Of a stretch of 18,530 bases of DNA, positions 7,338-15,018 are shown one piece after another. The DNA is from CAYYJM01 sp964471755. Its GTDB lineage: Bacteria; Planctomycetota; Planctomycetia; Gemmatales; Gemmataceae. The notes under the pieces were generated by a model. That model saw only the letters and a program-made list of their open reading frames with translations. It did not search any database and was not told where the DNA came from. Position numbers and translations under genes: made by a program. The stretch spans positions 1-18,530 of the forward strand of contig CAYYJM010000112.1 of assembly GCA_964471755.1 (NCBI GenBank), written 5' to 3'. Position 1 is the stretch's first letter. Each line of letters opens with the position of its first letter.

Positions 7338-9938
7338 ATGAAGATGTCCGTCGTCCTTCCAGGACTGATGGTGGCTCTGCTGGTGACCCCGCAGGCCAGT
7401 TTCGCGGCCGAGGTGTTCCCCGCATGGGTCGCTCCCGGTCGAAATATCGCGCGTGGTCAGCCGTACGAGGTGAAGAACGCAGGCAAGTCCCTGGACTACT
7501 ACCTCACCAAGGACGCGGGAGATAAGGTTCAGCTGACCGATGGCGTCCTGGTGCCGCGTGAGAAGCACATGTGGTGGTACAAGGAAGCCTTCGGTCGGTT
7601 CATGGGCACCGTCGGCATCACCATCGATCTGGGCAAGCGCCAATCGATTGGCGGGGTCGGCTACAGCACGGATAGCGGAGCCTTCGCCGGGGTGAACTAT
7701 CCGTCGGCGATTCTGGTCCTCGTGAGCGACGACGGCAAGGAGTTTCACGCGGTCGGCGAACTGACCAGCCTGGCGGCGAAATTCGGTCCTCCCCCCGCCT
7801 CGGATCGGTATTGGTTTCGCACCAACGATCTGCAAGCCAGCGGACGCTACGTGCAACTCGTCGTTCAGTCGGCCATGTTTGTCTTCTCGGACGAAATCGA
7901 AGTCTACGAAGGCAAGCCGGAGTATTTGAACCGGAAGGCCACGGGCGAAGCAATCGCGGATGCTCCCAAATACCTTCGCGACAACATCATGACCTACGCG
8001 GTACCGTCACGCCTGGCATCCGATGTGGCCCGAGCCCGCGAACTGCTGGAGACTCTGAAGGTTCCCGAGGCCGTGAAAACTCGGGTCGCCGCGACGCTGG
8101 AGCAGGTACGTCGTGACGCTCTGAAACCCGATCAAGCCAAATACGACGCCGATTTCCATGCGGTGGTGCCGCTCAACGCACTTCACGCGCGCATCTTCGC
8201 AGCTCTGAGCCCGGCTCTGCGTGCCGCAGGCTATCCGGAATACTTCACCTGGAACATCAACCGGTGGGCTCGTCTGACGCCATTCGATCTGCCGAATGTA
8301 CCGGCGAAAGCTGCTTCCAGCGGGACCGCACTCGACGTTCACCTGATGCAGAATGATCGTCGTGGCGAAGTGGTGAACATTGCCAACTACAGTCCTGCCG
8401 CGAAATCGGCTCTCGTCTCGATCACGGGCCTGCCGGGCGGAGCGAAACCAACCTATCTCCGGGTGCGACAGGCCGAGTACTTGGCGATGCAGGCGCGGCC
8501 CTGGGACGCGGACGTTCTCCCACTTGCCAAGTCGGAGAAGGATGGCTGGCGTGTGTCTCTGCCCGCGGGAATTTCGCGTCAACTCTGGCTCGACTTCCTG
8601 GTCAAGCCGGGAACCTGCCCGGCAGGAACGCACCAGGGCGAGGTGGTGGCGAAGATCGACGGCGGCCCCGAGTTGCGCGTGCCCATCACACTGACCGTCG
8701 CCGCCACGGGTCTACCGGACGACAAGGCGGTTCTCGTGGGGAACTGGGACTACACCCACGGTGGCAGTTACAAGATGCCCGATGTCCGTTACCAGCCGTA
8801 TTCGGGCCTGAACGAAACCAACACCGACGCCGCCGCTGCTCACATGCGCGAGAGTGGTGTATCGGTGGCCTGGGCGATCACGCAGTGGTCCACCAAGGAT
8901 GTCATTCCGTTCTGGAACCGAACGCTGAAGTTCGATGCCAACCAGAAGATGATCACGCCGCCCGACTACTCGACCTTCGACAACTGGATCAAGTTGCGGC
9001 CCGAGGTCCGCTATTACGCCCTGTACATCACGGCCGCTCCCGACTGGAAAGGCACCAAACAGGGCACCGAGGCGTTCAAGAAGCAGATTGCAGTCCTCGT
9101 CAAGGACTGGGTCGCCCACATGAAGAAACTCAACGTCGATCCCTCCCGCATTGTCCTTTGCATGGTCGATGAACCAACGCACAGTGGCACGGCAACCACC
9201 ATCATCGAATGGACGGAAGCGATCCGGGCGGCCGAACCGAAGTTCCGGTTCTACGTCAATCCCATGGTCCCCTCGGATCGTTACAAGGTGGCTCAGATTC
9301 AGAAGATGCTCGACTCGGCCGATATTATCACTCCGGGCACGGACTACTCGTATCAGCGCTATGGCAAGGAGGCCGTCGACTTCTACGATACCTACCGTGC
9401 CAAGGGCAAGATCATGGGGTTCTACGCCTGCGCACAAAACCCCGGCGAAGCCGGTGCTATCCGCTACTATCGATTACAACAGTGGGCATGCTGGAAAATC
9501 AACAACGGCGGCCGAAATAGCTGGTGCGGATTCTGGGCTTACGCCGACACGCGCGACAACAGTCCCTGGAACCAACTCCCCTGCGGGCACGATCGCAATT
9601 TTTCGCCGGTGTACATGGATTCCAAATCGGTAACGGATGGCAAGCACTGGCTCGCCATCTTCGAGGGAGTCAACGATTACGAGTATCTGTTAATGCTCAA
9701 GGACGGTATCGCTGCGGCACGCAAGGCCGGCCGTAATCCGGACGCCGTTGCCAGGGCGCAGAAACTCCTGGATGAACTTCCGGATCAGGTGATCAACGCG
9801 GTCCGCGCTGGCGAACCGCCCGTCTCCGATGGCCAACCCGGCAGCAAGAAGCGTCTCGGTGACATCACCGCCTGCGATGCGGCCCGAGTGCAAATCCTCG
9901 AGGCCCTGGCTTCGTTGACCGCACCAGCCAAGAGATAG
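7338..9938 (+). CDS. exported discoidin-domain + GH123-like (DUF4091) glycoside hydrolase
   Basis: An 866-residue protein read from ATG 7338, chosen because GGAG lies about 6 nt before it and the result starts with a signal peptide (MKMSVVLPGLMVALLV, cut near SFAA). Residues about 38-193 look like an F5/8 type C (discoidin) carbohydrate-binding domain, ending SDEIEVYEG. After a helical and beta-rich middle region, residues about 480-790 look like a GH123/DUF4091 TIM barrel. MVDEPTHSG places Asp611-Glu612 where GH123 beta-N-acetylgalactosaminidases carry their Asp-Glu catalytic pair; VSVAW, SADIITPGTDY and a FWAYAD block fit the barrel. A likely role is periplasmic or surface breakdown of aminosugar-containing polysaccharides. 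An in-frame ATG at 7326 and an upstream extension are possible. By eye the gene is richer in A/T codons than its neighbours. Family is fairly sure, substrate is not. Confidence 0.78.
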   Translation: MKMSVVLPGLMVALLVTPQASFAAEVFPAWVAPGRNIARGQPYEVKNAGKSLDYYLTKDAGDKVQLTDGVLVPREKHMWWYKEAFGRFMGTVGITIDLGKRQSIGGVGYSTDSGAFAGVNYPSAILVLVSDDGKEFHAVGELTSLAAKFGPPPASDRYWFRTNDLQASGRYVQLVVQSAMFVFSDEIEVYEGKPEYLNRKATGEAIADAPKYLRDNIMTYAVPSRLASDVARARELLETLKVPEAVKTRVAATLEQVRRDALKPDQAKYDADFHAVVPLNALHARIFAALSPALRAAGYPEYFTWNINRWARLTPFDLPNVPAKAASSGTALDVHLMQNDRRGEVVNIANYSPAAKSALVSITGLPGGAKPTYLRVRQAEYLAMQARPWDADVLPLAKSEKDGWRVSLPAGISRQLWLDFLVKPGTCPAGTHQGEVVAKIDGGPELRVPITLTVAATGLPDDKAVLVGNWDYTHGGSYKMPDVRYQPYSGLNETNTDAAAAHMRESGVSVAWAITQWSTKDVIPFWNRTLKFDANQKMITPPDYSTFDNWIKLRPEVRYYALYITAAPDWKGTKQGTEAFKKQIAVLVKDWVAHMKKLNVDPSRIVLCMVDEPTHSGTATTIIEWTEAIRAAEPKFRFYVNPMVPSDRYKVAQIQKMLDSADIITPGTDYSYQRYGKEAVDFYDTYRAKGKIMGFYACAQNPGEAGAIRYYRLQQWACWKINNGGRNSWCGFWAYADTRDNSPWNQLPCGHDRNFSPVYMDSKSVTDGKHWLAIFEGVNDYEYLLMLKDGIAAARKAGRNPDAVARAQKLLDELPDQVINAVRAGEPPVSDGQPGSKKRLGDITACDAARVQILEALASLTAPAKR

Positions 9939-9944
9939 ACGGCT

Positions 9945-9985
9945 CCCCTGGTAGCCATCATGCTCCGCGTGATGGCTACCATGGG
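9945..9985 (+). terminator. terminator-like hairpin after the GH123-like gene
   Basis: A 12-bp perfect stem (9949-9960 with 9970-9981, TGGTAGCCATCA and its complement), extended past one mismatch by CCC/GGG. It starts 6 nt after the stop codon. There is no T run after it, so it may act as a 3' stability element or a weak terminator. Confidence 0.55.
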
Positions 9986-10097
9986 TACAACCTCGGAATG
10001 ACCCCTTGCTTGCGCTGCGGGCTCGAACCAGCCCGGAAAGAACGATGCCGATACTCCGTTGGCTCGCGCCGATGTCGATTACAGTGGGAATCGGCAA

Positions 10098-10127
10098 CGC
10101 GGCTCCGGGCCGAAACCCGGAACCGCG
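10098..10127 (-). terminator. terminator-like hairpin after the M56 gene
   Basis: Arms CGCGG-C-TCCGGG and CCCGGA-A-CCGCG (10098-10109, 10116-10127) pair with one mismatch around a 6-nt loop, 33 nt beyond the stop of the minus-strand M56 gene. No clear T run on the minus strand. The rest of the 9939-10160 convergent gap shows no gene. Confidence 0.4.
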
Positions 10128-10160
10128 CGGAGGAGTTGGAATCGCGACGGGCTACTCGGC

Positions 10161-12203
10161 TCAGCGAATCGCCTGCACCTTGCCCGACGCGCTCATCTCG
10201 ATCAGTTTCTTCACCATGTCCCGGTGCCCTTCCGGCACCTTGTCCAGGCTGTCGTAGTTCGTCGTCTTGCCGTCTTCCGTGATGGCCACGTCGGTCAGCG
10301 TGCCCTTGCCCTCGGCGACCGTGCCGGTCAACTTGAACGTCACGCCTTCCTCGGTGCAGGTCGTTGTGAAGGAGTCACCATTCCGAACGACGGACATCGC
10401 GGTGGCAGCGCCGCCCGGCAGGCCCGGGAACGGGTTGGGGAAATTGAACGGATTCAGCGCCGCTGGTTGCGGAGCCGACTTCGCCTCCGGCAGCGTCAGG
10501 TTCTTGACCGTTTCCTTCTTGCCCTTGCGCAGGACGACCGCCTCGACCGCCTTGTCCGCCTTGATCTCCTTGAGTTGCGCGATCAGGTCGGCCGGGTTGT
10601 CGGTCACCGGCTTGCCAGCCAGTTCGAGCAGGATGTCGTGCGACTTCAGCCCGGCCTTGGCCGCCGCCGAGCCGTCCTCGACACGCTCCAGCACCAGACC
10701 CTGGTTCCGCGGCAGATCGAGCTGATCGACCAGTGTCTCGCTCGGCCTGCGCACCTGGACGCCGAGTCGGCCTTCGCCACGGTTCATGCGGCCCAGAAGC
10801 TGGCCAGGCTGAAGCCGGAATAGCTGGCCATCACCGCGCGGATTCATCTGCTGGCGGAAGTTCTCCATCGCCTTGCGAGCTTCCTCACGGGCCCGCTTCA
10901 TCTCGGCCTGCAACTGCTTGAACTGCTCCGGATCGATCGGCAGATTCGGCGGTAGGAGGTCTTCCAGGTCCGGGAAGCCGGGGAACGGCTGAGCGTTTGG
11001 GGCGGCTGGTACGGCCGGCTCCTGCGGCTGTTCATTCGGTCTCGGCTTCGGAGCCGGCTTCGGTTCGGCCTTCTTCTGATCCTTCGGGCTATCGGCCGGC
11101 ACCGGAGCGGCGACGGCCCGGAAGCCGATGCCGGCGGCGACGACGGCCACCGCGAGCAGGGCCGGGCCGATCAGAGCTGTCCACAGACGCGGGCAGCGCG
11201 ATTCGAGCGAGCTACTACCTTTCAAGAGCATCGTGATCCTCCTGAGTAAATCGGATGAACGTCCCAGAACACCGACCGCAGCCGCGGGCACACGCCGCGC
11301 CGCTGGTCGAGTGGTCCACTGTAAAAGGAACTCGGCATAGGCGACGCGAGGCCCGCATTCGACGGCCTCCGCGTCGGCCAGAAACTCCTGGTCCAGACGC
11401 CAGCGTGCCCGCAGGCCCCAGAACCAGGGAAACGGATAGAACAGCACGGCCGCCAGGCTCAGCAGCCAGTAACTCCGCGGATCGCCCCGCCGCAGATGGG
11501 CCAGCTCGTGGGCCAGCACCCAGTCCAGTTCCCGGATCGTCGCCCGCTCGGCCAGGCCGGTCGGCAGCACGATCGTCGGCCGGACCACGCCACAACTGAA
11601 CGGGATCTCGACACGGGGAGACTGAAGGACGCGCACGCCGGCCAGCCGCTGCCGGGCCGCCGACTGCACCCACTCCGGGGCCGGCTCGCATCGCCGCAGC
11701 AGACGTGACAGCCCGATGACACCCAGCAGCCAGCGGCCGAGGAAGAAGGCCGCGCCGAGGGCATAGAGAACGAGCGACCCCGAGACCAGGAACGACCACC
11801 CGTCGATGGATTCCGAAACCGGCGGCGGAGACGACGCAGGCAGCGGGGCCGGAAGTGTCTCGGCCGCCGGTTCCGGACTGGGCATCGCGAAGGCCGGCTC
11901 GTCCCAGCCGATGCCGTCGTCCGCCCCGGCCTCGGCTGAGGTTGGCACCGGGCCTGGTTCCGGCGTGGCTGATTCGACCGTCGGCGAGACTACCGGGATC
12001 TCGGCCGGTACTGGCACGATCAGCCACGCCGGAGCCAGGCTCGCCAGCGACAGGACGAGCGCCCCGACGACGCCCCACTCGGCCCAGCGGAGACGCCGGA
12101 CAGGCTGGCGAATGCGAAAAGCGATCAAATGAACCGCGAGCAGCCACAGACCCCCGCCGACGAGGGTTGCCAATAACCAGCGGTCGAACAGCGACAGCGG
12201 CAT
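10161..12203 (-). CDS. M56 (BlaR1/MecR1-like) membrane metalloprotease with PDZ tail
   Basis: A 680-residue membrane protein. Predicted membrane segments lie near 9-29, 43-63, 137-163, 246-262 and 342-362. The zinc protease motif HELAH (His232, Glu233, His236) lies between segments 3 and 4, with EFLAD (Glu273) downstream as the third ligand, as in BlaR1/MecR1. After the last membrane segment come a Lys/Pro-rich linker (370-410), a charged helix (427-453), a PDZ domain (about 478-570, GRLGVQV to the KGKKETV strand) and an 80-residue C-terminal extension. The C-terminal sensor of classical BlaR1 (penicillin-binding) is absent; PDZ would sense another extracytoplasmic cue, perhaps misfolded protein. 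GAGGAGG precedes the ATG, which lies 9 nt after the BlaI-type gene, so the two form an operon in which the protease should release repression. Confidence 0.88.
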   Translation of the reverse strand: MPLSLFDRWLLATLVGGGLWLLAVHLIAFRIRQPVRRLRWAEWGVVGALVLSLASLAPAWLIVPVPAEIPVVSPTVESATPEPGPVPTSAEAGADDGIGWDEPAFAMPSPEPAAETLPAPLPASSPPPVSESIDGWSFLVSGSLVLYALGAAFFLGRWLLGVIGLSRLLRRCEPAPEWVQSAARQRLAGVRVLQSPRVEIPFSCGVVRPTIVLPTGLAERATIRELDWVLAHELAHLRRGDPRSYWLLSLAAVLFYPFPWFWGLRARWRLDQEFLADAEAVECGPRVAYAEFLLQWTTRPAARRVPAAAVGVLGRSSDLLRRITMLLKGSSSLESRCPRLWTALIGPALLAVAVVAAGIGFRAVAAPVPADSPKDQKKAEPKPAPKPRPNEQPQEPAVPAAPNAQPFPGFPDLEDLLPPNLPIDPEQFKQLQAEMKRAREEARKAMENFRQQMNPRGDGQLFRLQPGQLLGRMNRGEGRLGVQVRRPSETLVDQLDLPRNQGLVLERVEDGSAAAKAGLKSHDILLELAGKPVTDNPADLIAQLKEIKADKAVEAVVLRKGKKETVKNLTLPEAKSAPQPAALNPFNFPNPFPGLPGGAATAMSVVRNGDSFTTTCTEEGVTFKLTGTVAEGKGTLTDVAITEDGKTTNYDSLDKVPEGHRDMVKKLIEMSASGKVQAIR

Positions 12204-12212
12204 GGTGCCTCC

Positions 12213-12593
12213 TCAGTTCACGTCCGTCTGACGCCGGGCCTCGGCGATCAGAGCGTGGATCCGTTCCAGTTCTTCCGCCGAGATCTGCTCGTTTTGCAGC
12301 AGACTGGACACGAGGTCGCCGACCGCTCCATCGAAGACACGATCCAGGAAGCGAGCGACGCTGTCATCGCGGGTGAAGTGGGCGGTGTAGATGAACGTCC
12401 GCCCGACGACTTCGTAGCGGACCAGTCCCTTCTCGGCCATGATCCGCAGAAGAGTCTGGACCGTCGTGTAGGCCAGGTCCGGCTCGCGAACTTGCAGGAC
12501 GCACATCACGTCGCGAACGCTGCACGCGCCCCGTTCCCAGAGAACCTTGAGCATCTCCAGCTCGCGGGGTGTCGGTGTCGGTAACTCGTCCAC
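12213..12593 (-). CDS. BlaI/MecI family transcriptional repressor
   Basis: A 126-residue winged-helix repressor, the normal BlaI length when read from the GTG at 12591-12593 (DELPTPTPRELEMLKVLW). CGGAG sits about 7 nt before this GTG, and longer starts would run through the promoter and operator region. The DNA-binding half holds PTPRELEMLKVLWE, SVRDVMCVL and AYTTVQTLLRIMAEKGLV (41-58); the C-terminal half, from RFLDRVFDGAVGDLV onward, fits the dimerisation helices where partner proteases cleave (around residue 101 in the staphylococcal protein). It is probably a dimer that represses its own operon through the dyad just upstream, with the downstream M56 protease as inactivator. Target genes beyond this operon are unknown. 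Confidence 0.92.
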   Translation of the reverse strand: MDELPTPTPRELEMLKVLWERGACSVRDVMCVLQVREPDLAYTTVQTLLRIMAEKGLVRYEVVGRTFIYTAHFTRDDSVARFLDRVFDGAVGDLVSSLLQNEQISAEELERIHALIAEARRQTDVN

Positions 12594-12630
12594 GATCGGG
12601 CTCCGTATCGCCGAAGATTTGAAGCCTAAA

Positions 12631-12644
12631 ACTTTAGTTATAGT
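12631..12644. promoter_or_regulatory. BlaI-like operator dyad overlapping the -10 box
   Basis: ACTTTAGTTATAGT is a near-perfect dyad (ACTTTA and TATAGT, five of six positions symmetric, spacer GT). AT-rich ACTA/TAGT half sites are the style of BlaI/MecI operators. Its overlap with the -10 box is what autorepression would need. Binding is inferred. Confidence 0.5.
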
Positions 12645-12668
12645 AGACGCGCCTACCTCGGAGGTCAA
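12640..12668 (-). promoter_or_regulatory. promoter of the BlaI-M56 operon
   Basis: On the minus strand TTGACC (12668-12663) is followed after 17 nt by TACTAT (12645-12640), 5 of 6 and 4 of 6 consensus bases. The start codon is about 47 nt downstream of the -10 element. Between the elements lies an 11-bp odd palindrome, ACCTCGGAGGT (12655-12665), that could be a further binding site. Confidence 0.55.
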
Positions 12669-12707
12669 GAGGGGCAGCGGACTCTCGCTACGCATGCCTC
12701 GGAAAAG

Positions 12708-12863
12708 GTCAGAGCCGCGCACGCAGCGAGCCTTCAGACGAGCGGAGTAAGCGTGTCGAGGCCCGGACGCATGGGAGGTGATGCGCCTCCTTCGCCCTGA
12801 TGTGCAGGTCGCGGTGCGCTTACTCCGCTCGGCCTGCGGCCTCGCTGCGTGCGCGGCTCTGAC
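12708..12863. repeat. long imperfect inverted repeat, MITE- or REP-like
   Basis: The outer arms (12708-12730 and 12841-12863) are 23-nt perfect inverse complements, beginning GTCAGAGCCGCGC. Inside them a second 14-nt pair, GAGCGGAGTAAGCG and its complement (12740-12753, 12817-12830), also matches perfectly, with 9- and 10-nt unpaired bulges between. A 63-nt centre holds a small hairpin, GGAGG and CCTCC (12774-12778, 12786-12790). No transposase and no obvious target duplication. It lies in the 370-nt gap between the BlaI-type gene and the small exported protein gene. Confidence 0.75.
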
Positions 12864-12903
12864 AGATCGCCTGATCCGATGGCGCGTCCGAGCGCTAGCG
12901 GTG

Positions 12904-12909
12904 TAGAAT
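12904..12909 (+). promoter_or_regulatory. candidate -10 box of the small exported protein gene
   Basis: TAGAAT matches 5 of 6 of the -10 consensus, 53 nt before the ATG at 12963. No good -35 element sits at the right distance, so support is weak. Confidence 0.3.
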
Positions 12910-12962
12910 GAAGAGACGGGGAACGCCCGATCTCGTCCACCTTGCTCGAAAGGAGATCGCTG

Positions 12963-13325
12963 ATGAAGAGTGTGCTACTCCTCGGTGCCGTCGGCGTCCT
13001 GGCCTTGCTTCCGGCTCAGCCCGCGCAGGCGCAGTTCTACCACAGTCCCGGCTACAACAGCATCCACAACATCCAGGGACTCGGCTACAACACCTTCATG
13101 GCCGGCCCGATCAATCTCGGCACCTCGAACTACCACGGCAACTCGTTCGGCACCTTCAACCGACCTTACATCGGAACCGTGCCCGGCCAGCTCGTTCCGC
13201 ACCACCACCTCCACTACGTTCCGCCGTTCACCAGCCTCCGCTTCGGCGGTCAGTACTATCAGGTGATGCCAGGTCCGTTCGGGACGGCGAGGATTTCGCC
13301 AACTCCGCACTACTTCCATCGTTGA
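12963..13325 (+). CDS. small exported protein, Tyr/His/Asn/Gly-rich, unknown function
   Basis: A 120-residue protein with a strong signal peptide (MKSVLLLGAVGVLALLP, cut near QAQA before QFYHSPG). The start at 12963 is preferred over an in-frame upstream ATG at 12942 because AAGGAG lies about 8 nt before it and the leader is then canonical. The mature chain of about 97 residues is rich in Tyr, His, Asn, Gly and Pro, with YNSIHN, GLGYNTF, NYHGNSFG and PHHHLHY; it contains no Cys. It has no family I recognise. The His cluster could bind metal, but that is speculation. It stands alone, with a hairpin 12 nt after its stop. Confidence 0.7.
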   Translation: MKSVLLLGAVGVLALLPAQPAQAQFYHSPGYNSIHNIQGLGYNTFMAGPINLGTSNYHGNSFGTFNRPYIGTVPGQLVPHHHLHYVPPFTSLRFGGQYYQVMPGPFGTARISPTPHYFHR

Positions 13326-13337
13326 ACCGAAATGGGA

Positions 13338-13362
13338 ATCGCCCGGGGGCGACCCGGGCGAT
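13338..13362 (+). terminator. GC-rich hairpin after the small exported protein gene
   Basis: Perfect 10-bp stem ATCGCCCGGG and CCCGGGCGAT (13338-13347, 13353-13362) around a 5-nt loop, 12 nt after the stop. There is no T run, so termination may be incomplete or need another factor. Confidence 0.6.
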
Positions 13363-13427
13363 CGGAGAATCAGATTGGACTCGGCGCGAGCCGCCGAGCA
13401 AGGATAGGACGGCAGGACCCGACGAAC

Positions 13428-13658
13428 CTAGCGGCTCTTCTTCTTGGTGGTCTTCTTGGCGGTCGTCTTCTTCTTCACACCAACGGGCTTGGCGGTCGCC
13501 TTGGCCGTGGTCTTGGCCTTCGCCGTCTTGCTCTTGGCCGACGCCTTGGTCGTCTTTTCCTTCCTGGTCGAACCGGCCTCCTGCTGTCCGCCAAAGATGG
13601 CGTCGTAGCCCTCGGCGAAGTCCTTGGTCTCGGCCAGACCGACACGAACGATACTCAC
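13428..13658 (-). CDS. small basic protein with histone H1-like Lys/Ala/Thr tail
   Basis: A 76-residue protein read from the GTG at 13656-13658, chosen because GAGGAGG lies about 6 nt before it; a longer frame exists but overlaps this ribosome binding site. The N-terminal 24 residues (from SIVRVGLAETKDFAEGYD to AIFGG) form an acidic-neutral head. From about residue 30 the chain is nearly all Lys, Ala and Thr (KTAKAKTTAKATAK, KKKTTAKKTTKKKS), like the tails of bacterial H1-like or AlgP-type proteins. Such tails bind DNA or RNA non-specifically; a role in nucleoid packing or ribosome or RNA binding is plausible but not shown. It lies downstream of the M20 gene on the same strand, with 184 nt between them. 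Confidence 0.65.
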   Translation of the reverse strand: MSIVRVGLAETKDFAEGYDAIFGGQQEAGSTRKEKTTKASAKSKTAKAKTTAKATAKPVGVKKKTTAKKTTKKKSR

Positions 13659-13842
13659 GTGAATCCTCCTCACCCTCAGGTGTGCTTCCGGTCGATCCGG
13701 CACTTCCGGTTCCTGCGTCCAGATCGAAACCGCCAGTTGGGTCGTCGACCCGCCTCCTCCCTGCTCACGCCAGTTTAAGCTGCATCGTGAAATTTGTCAC
13801 GGCCATCCGACTCGCGAAGCCGGAATTCTCGGAATTCTCCCC

Positions 13843-15018
13843 TCACGATCGACCCGGGACACTCCTCATCAGGAAATGCCGGAGAATCGTACTCGCCTTC
13901 TCGACCTCGACCAGCGGCACCCATTCATCGACCGTGTGTGCCTTGCCGATGTCACCGGGACCGAAAACCACCGCCGGGATACCGTGCCCGGCGAACGTCG
14001 AGGCGTCGGTTCCGTACGGCACCGCCTGCACCTCATGTCGGCCAACGACCGAATCGATCGCCTCGCCGAGGCGGCGTGTCGTCTCGGCGGACAGCTCGTT
14101 GCCCAGGGCCGGCATCTGCAAGCCGGGCGTCCGCATCCGACAGGGATAGTCCGGCCCGAGCCGCTCACGCAGGAAGGTGTCGAGTTCGCTCCAGGCTTCG
14201 AGCGGCGGCTCGCCCGGCAGCAGGCGACGATCGATCTCCACCAGGCAGCGATCCGGGACCGTGTTGACGCTGGTTCCGCCGGCGATCATGCCGACACTCA
14301 GCGTGGCCGGTCCCAGGCGGGGATACGTCCGTTCCATCAGACTGCGGGCGAACGCTTCGATCAGCGGCAGGACCCGTCCCATGCGGTAGATGGCGTTGTC
14401 GCCCCGATCCGGCCGCGAACTGTGGCACGAACGCCCGCTCGTCTCGACGGCCCAGCGAACGACGCCCTTGTGGGCATCGACGATGTTCAGATCGGTCGGC
14501 TCGGCGACGATCGCCTCGACCGGCCAGCCCGGCTGCGTCAGCCAGCCGGAACGGACCAGTTCCTGCACTCCGAGGAAGGTGTGTTCCTCGTCCACGGTGC
14601 AGGCCATGACTACACGAGCCGGGATCGCCGCCCGCTCCCGGACAACGCTGGCGAACGCATGCAGCATGGCGGCCATCCCGCCCTTCACGTCGCACGCGCC
14701 CCGGCCGTACAAACGTTCGCCCTCGATCACCGCGCCGAATGGGTCGATGATCATGTGATCGGTCGGCACCGTGTCCTGATGGACCTCCATCACGACGACA
14801 CGCTCCGGCGATGGTCCATCGTACCAGGCGATGACATTGCGCCGGCCGGGCTCCGCGACGGCCTGGGTGAGGAACGGCACGCCGAGCCGGCGGAAGAAGT
14901 CCTCCAGGTAGTCGGACACGCGTCCTTCGTACAGATGAGGACCGGTCAACGGCCGGCCCATCGGATTGACGCTCGGGATGGCGACGAGGTCACGCAGCAA
15001 CTGGGTCGTCTCGTGCAT
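13843..15018 (-). CDS. M20 family metallopeptidase/deacylase (ArgE/DapE/ACY1-like)
   Basis: A 391-residue cytoplasmic dizinc hydrolase. The metal and catalytic residues stand in the usual order: EVHQDTVP (His80, Asp82), GACDVKGGMAA (bridging Asp110), TVDEEHTFLG (catalytic Glu144 and metal ligand Glu145), AEPTD (Glu173), and KAHTVDEWVP near the end (His361). The insert between about 190 and 300 is the lid/dimerisation domain. The ATG at 15016-15018 is preferred; the frame extends upstream to 15210, but only into unrelated sequence that overlaps the three-CxxC gene. Enzymes of this type remove acyl groups from amino acids (acetylornithine, succinyl-diaminopimelate) or cleave dipeptides. The GACDVKGG form and absence of arg or dap neighbours leave the substrate open. 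Confidence 0.9.
   Translation of the reverse strand: MHETTQLLRDLVAIPSVNPMGRPLTGPHLYEGRVSDYLEDFFRRLGVPFLTQAVAEPGRRNVIAWYDGPSPERVVVMEVHQDTVPTDHMIIDPFGAVIEGERLYGRGACDVKGGMAAMLHAFASVVRERAAIPARVVMACTVDEEHTFLGVQELVRSGWLTQPGWPVEAIVAEPTDLNIVDAHKGVVRWAVETSGRSCHSSRPDRGDNAIYRMGRVLPLIEAFARSLMERTYPRLGPATLSVGMIAGGTSVNTVPDRCLVEIDRRLLPGEPPLEAWSELDTFLRERLGPDYPCRMRTPGLQMPALGNELSAETTRRLGEAIDSVVGRHEVQAVPYGTDASTFAGHGIPAVVFGPGDIGKAHTVDEWVPLVEVEKASTILRHFLMRSVPGRS

Noticed and set aside
9999..10045. Possible dispersed repeat in the GH123/M56 gap (CTTGCTTGCGCTGCGGGCTC)
   Set aside because: It looks like a dispersed-repeat fragment, but only one copy is present in the window, so repeat status cannot be supported.
13812..13840. 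Direct repeat GGAATTCTC GGAATTCTC before the M20 stop
   Set aside because: Two short tandem copies only; no associated gene or symmetry that suggests a site.
12908..14149. 413-codon plus-strand frame spanning three genes
   Set aside because: Out of frame with the small exported protein, antisense to the Lys-rich and M20 genes, low-complexity Arg/Ser/Pro translation typical of a shadow.
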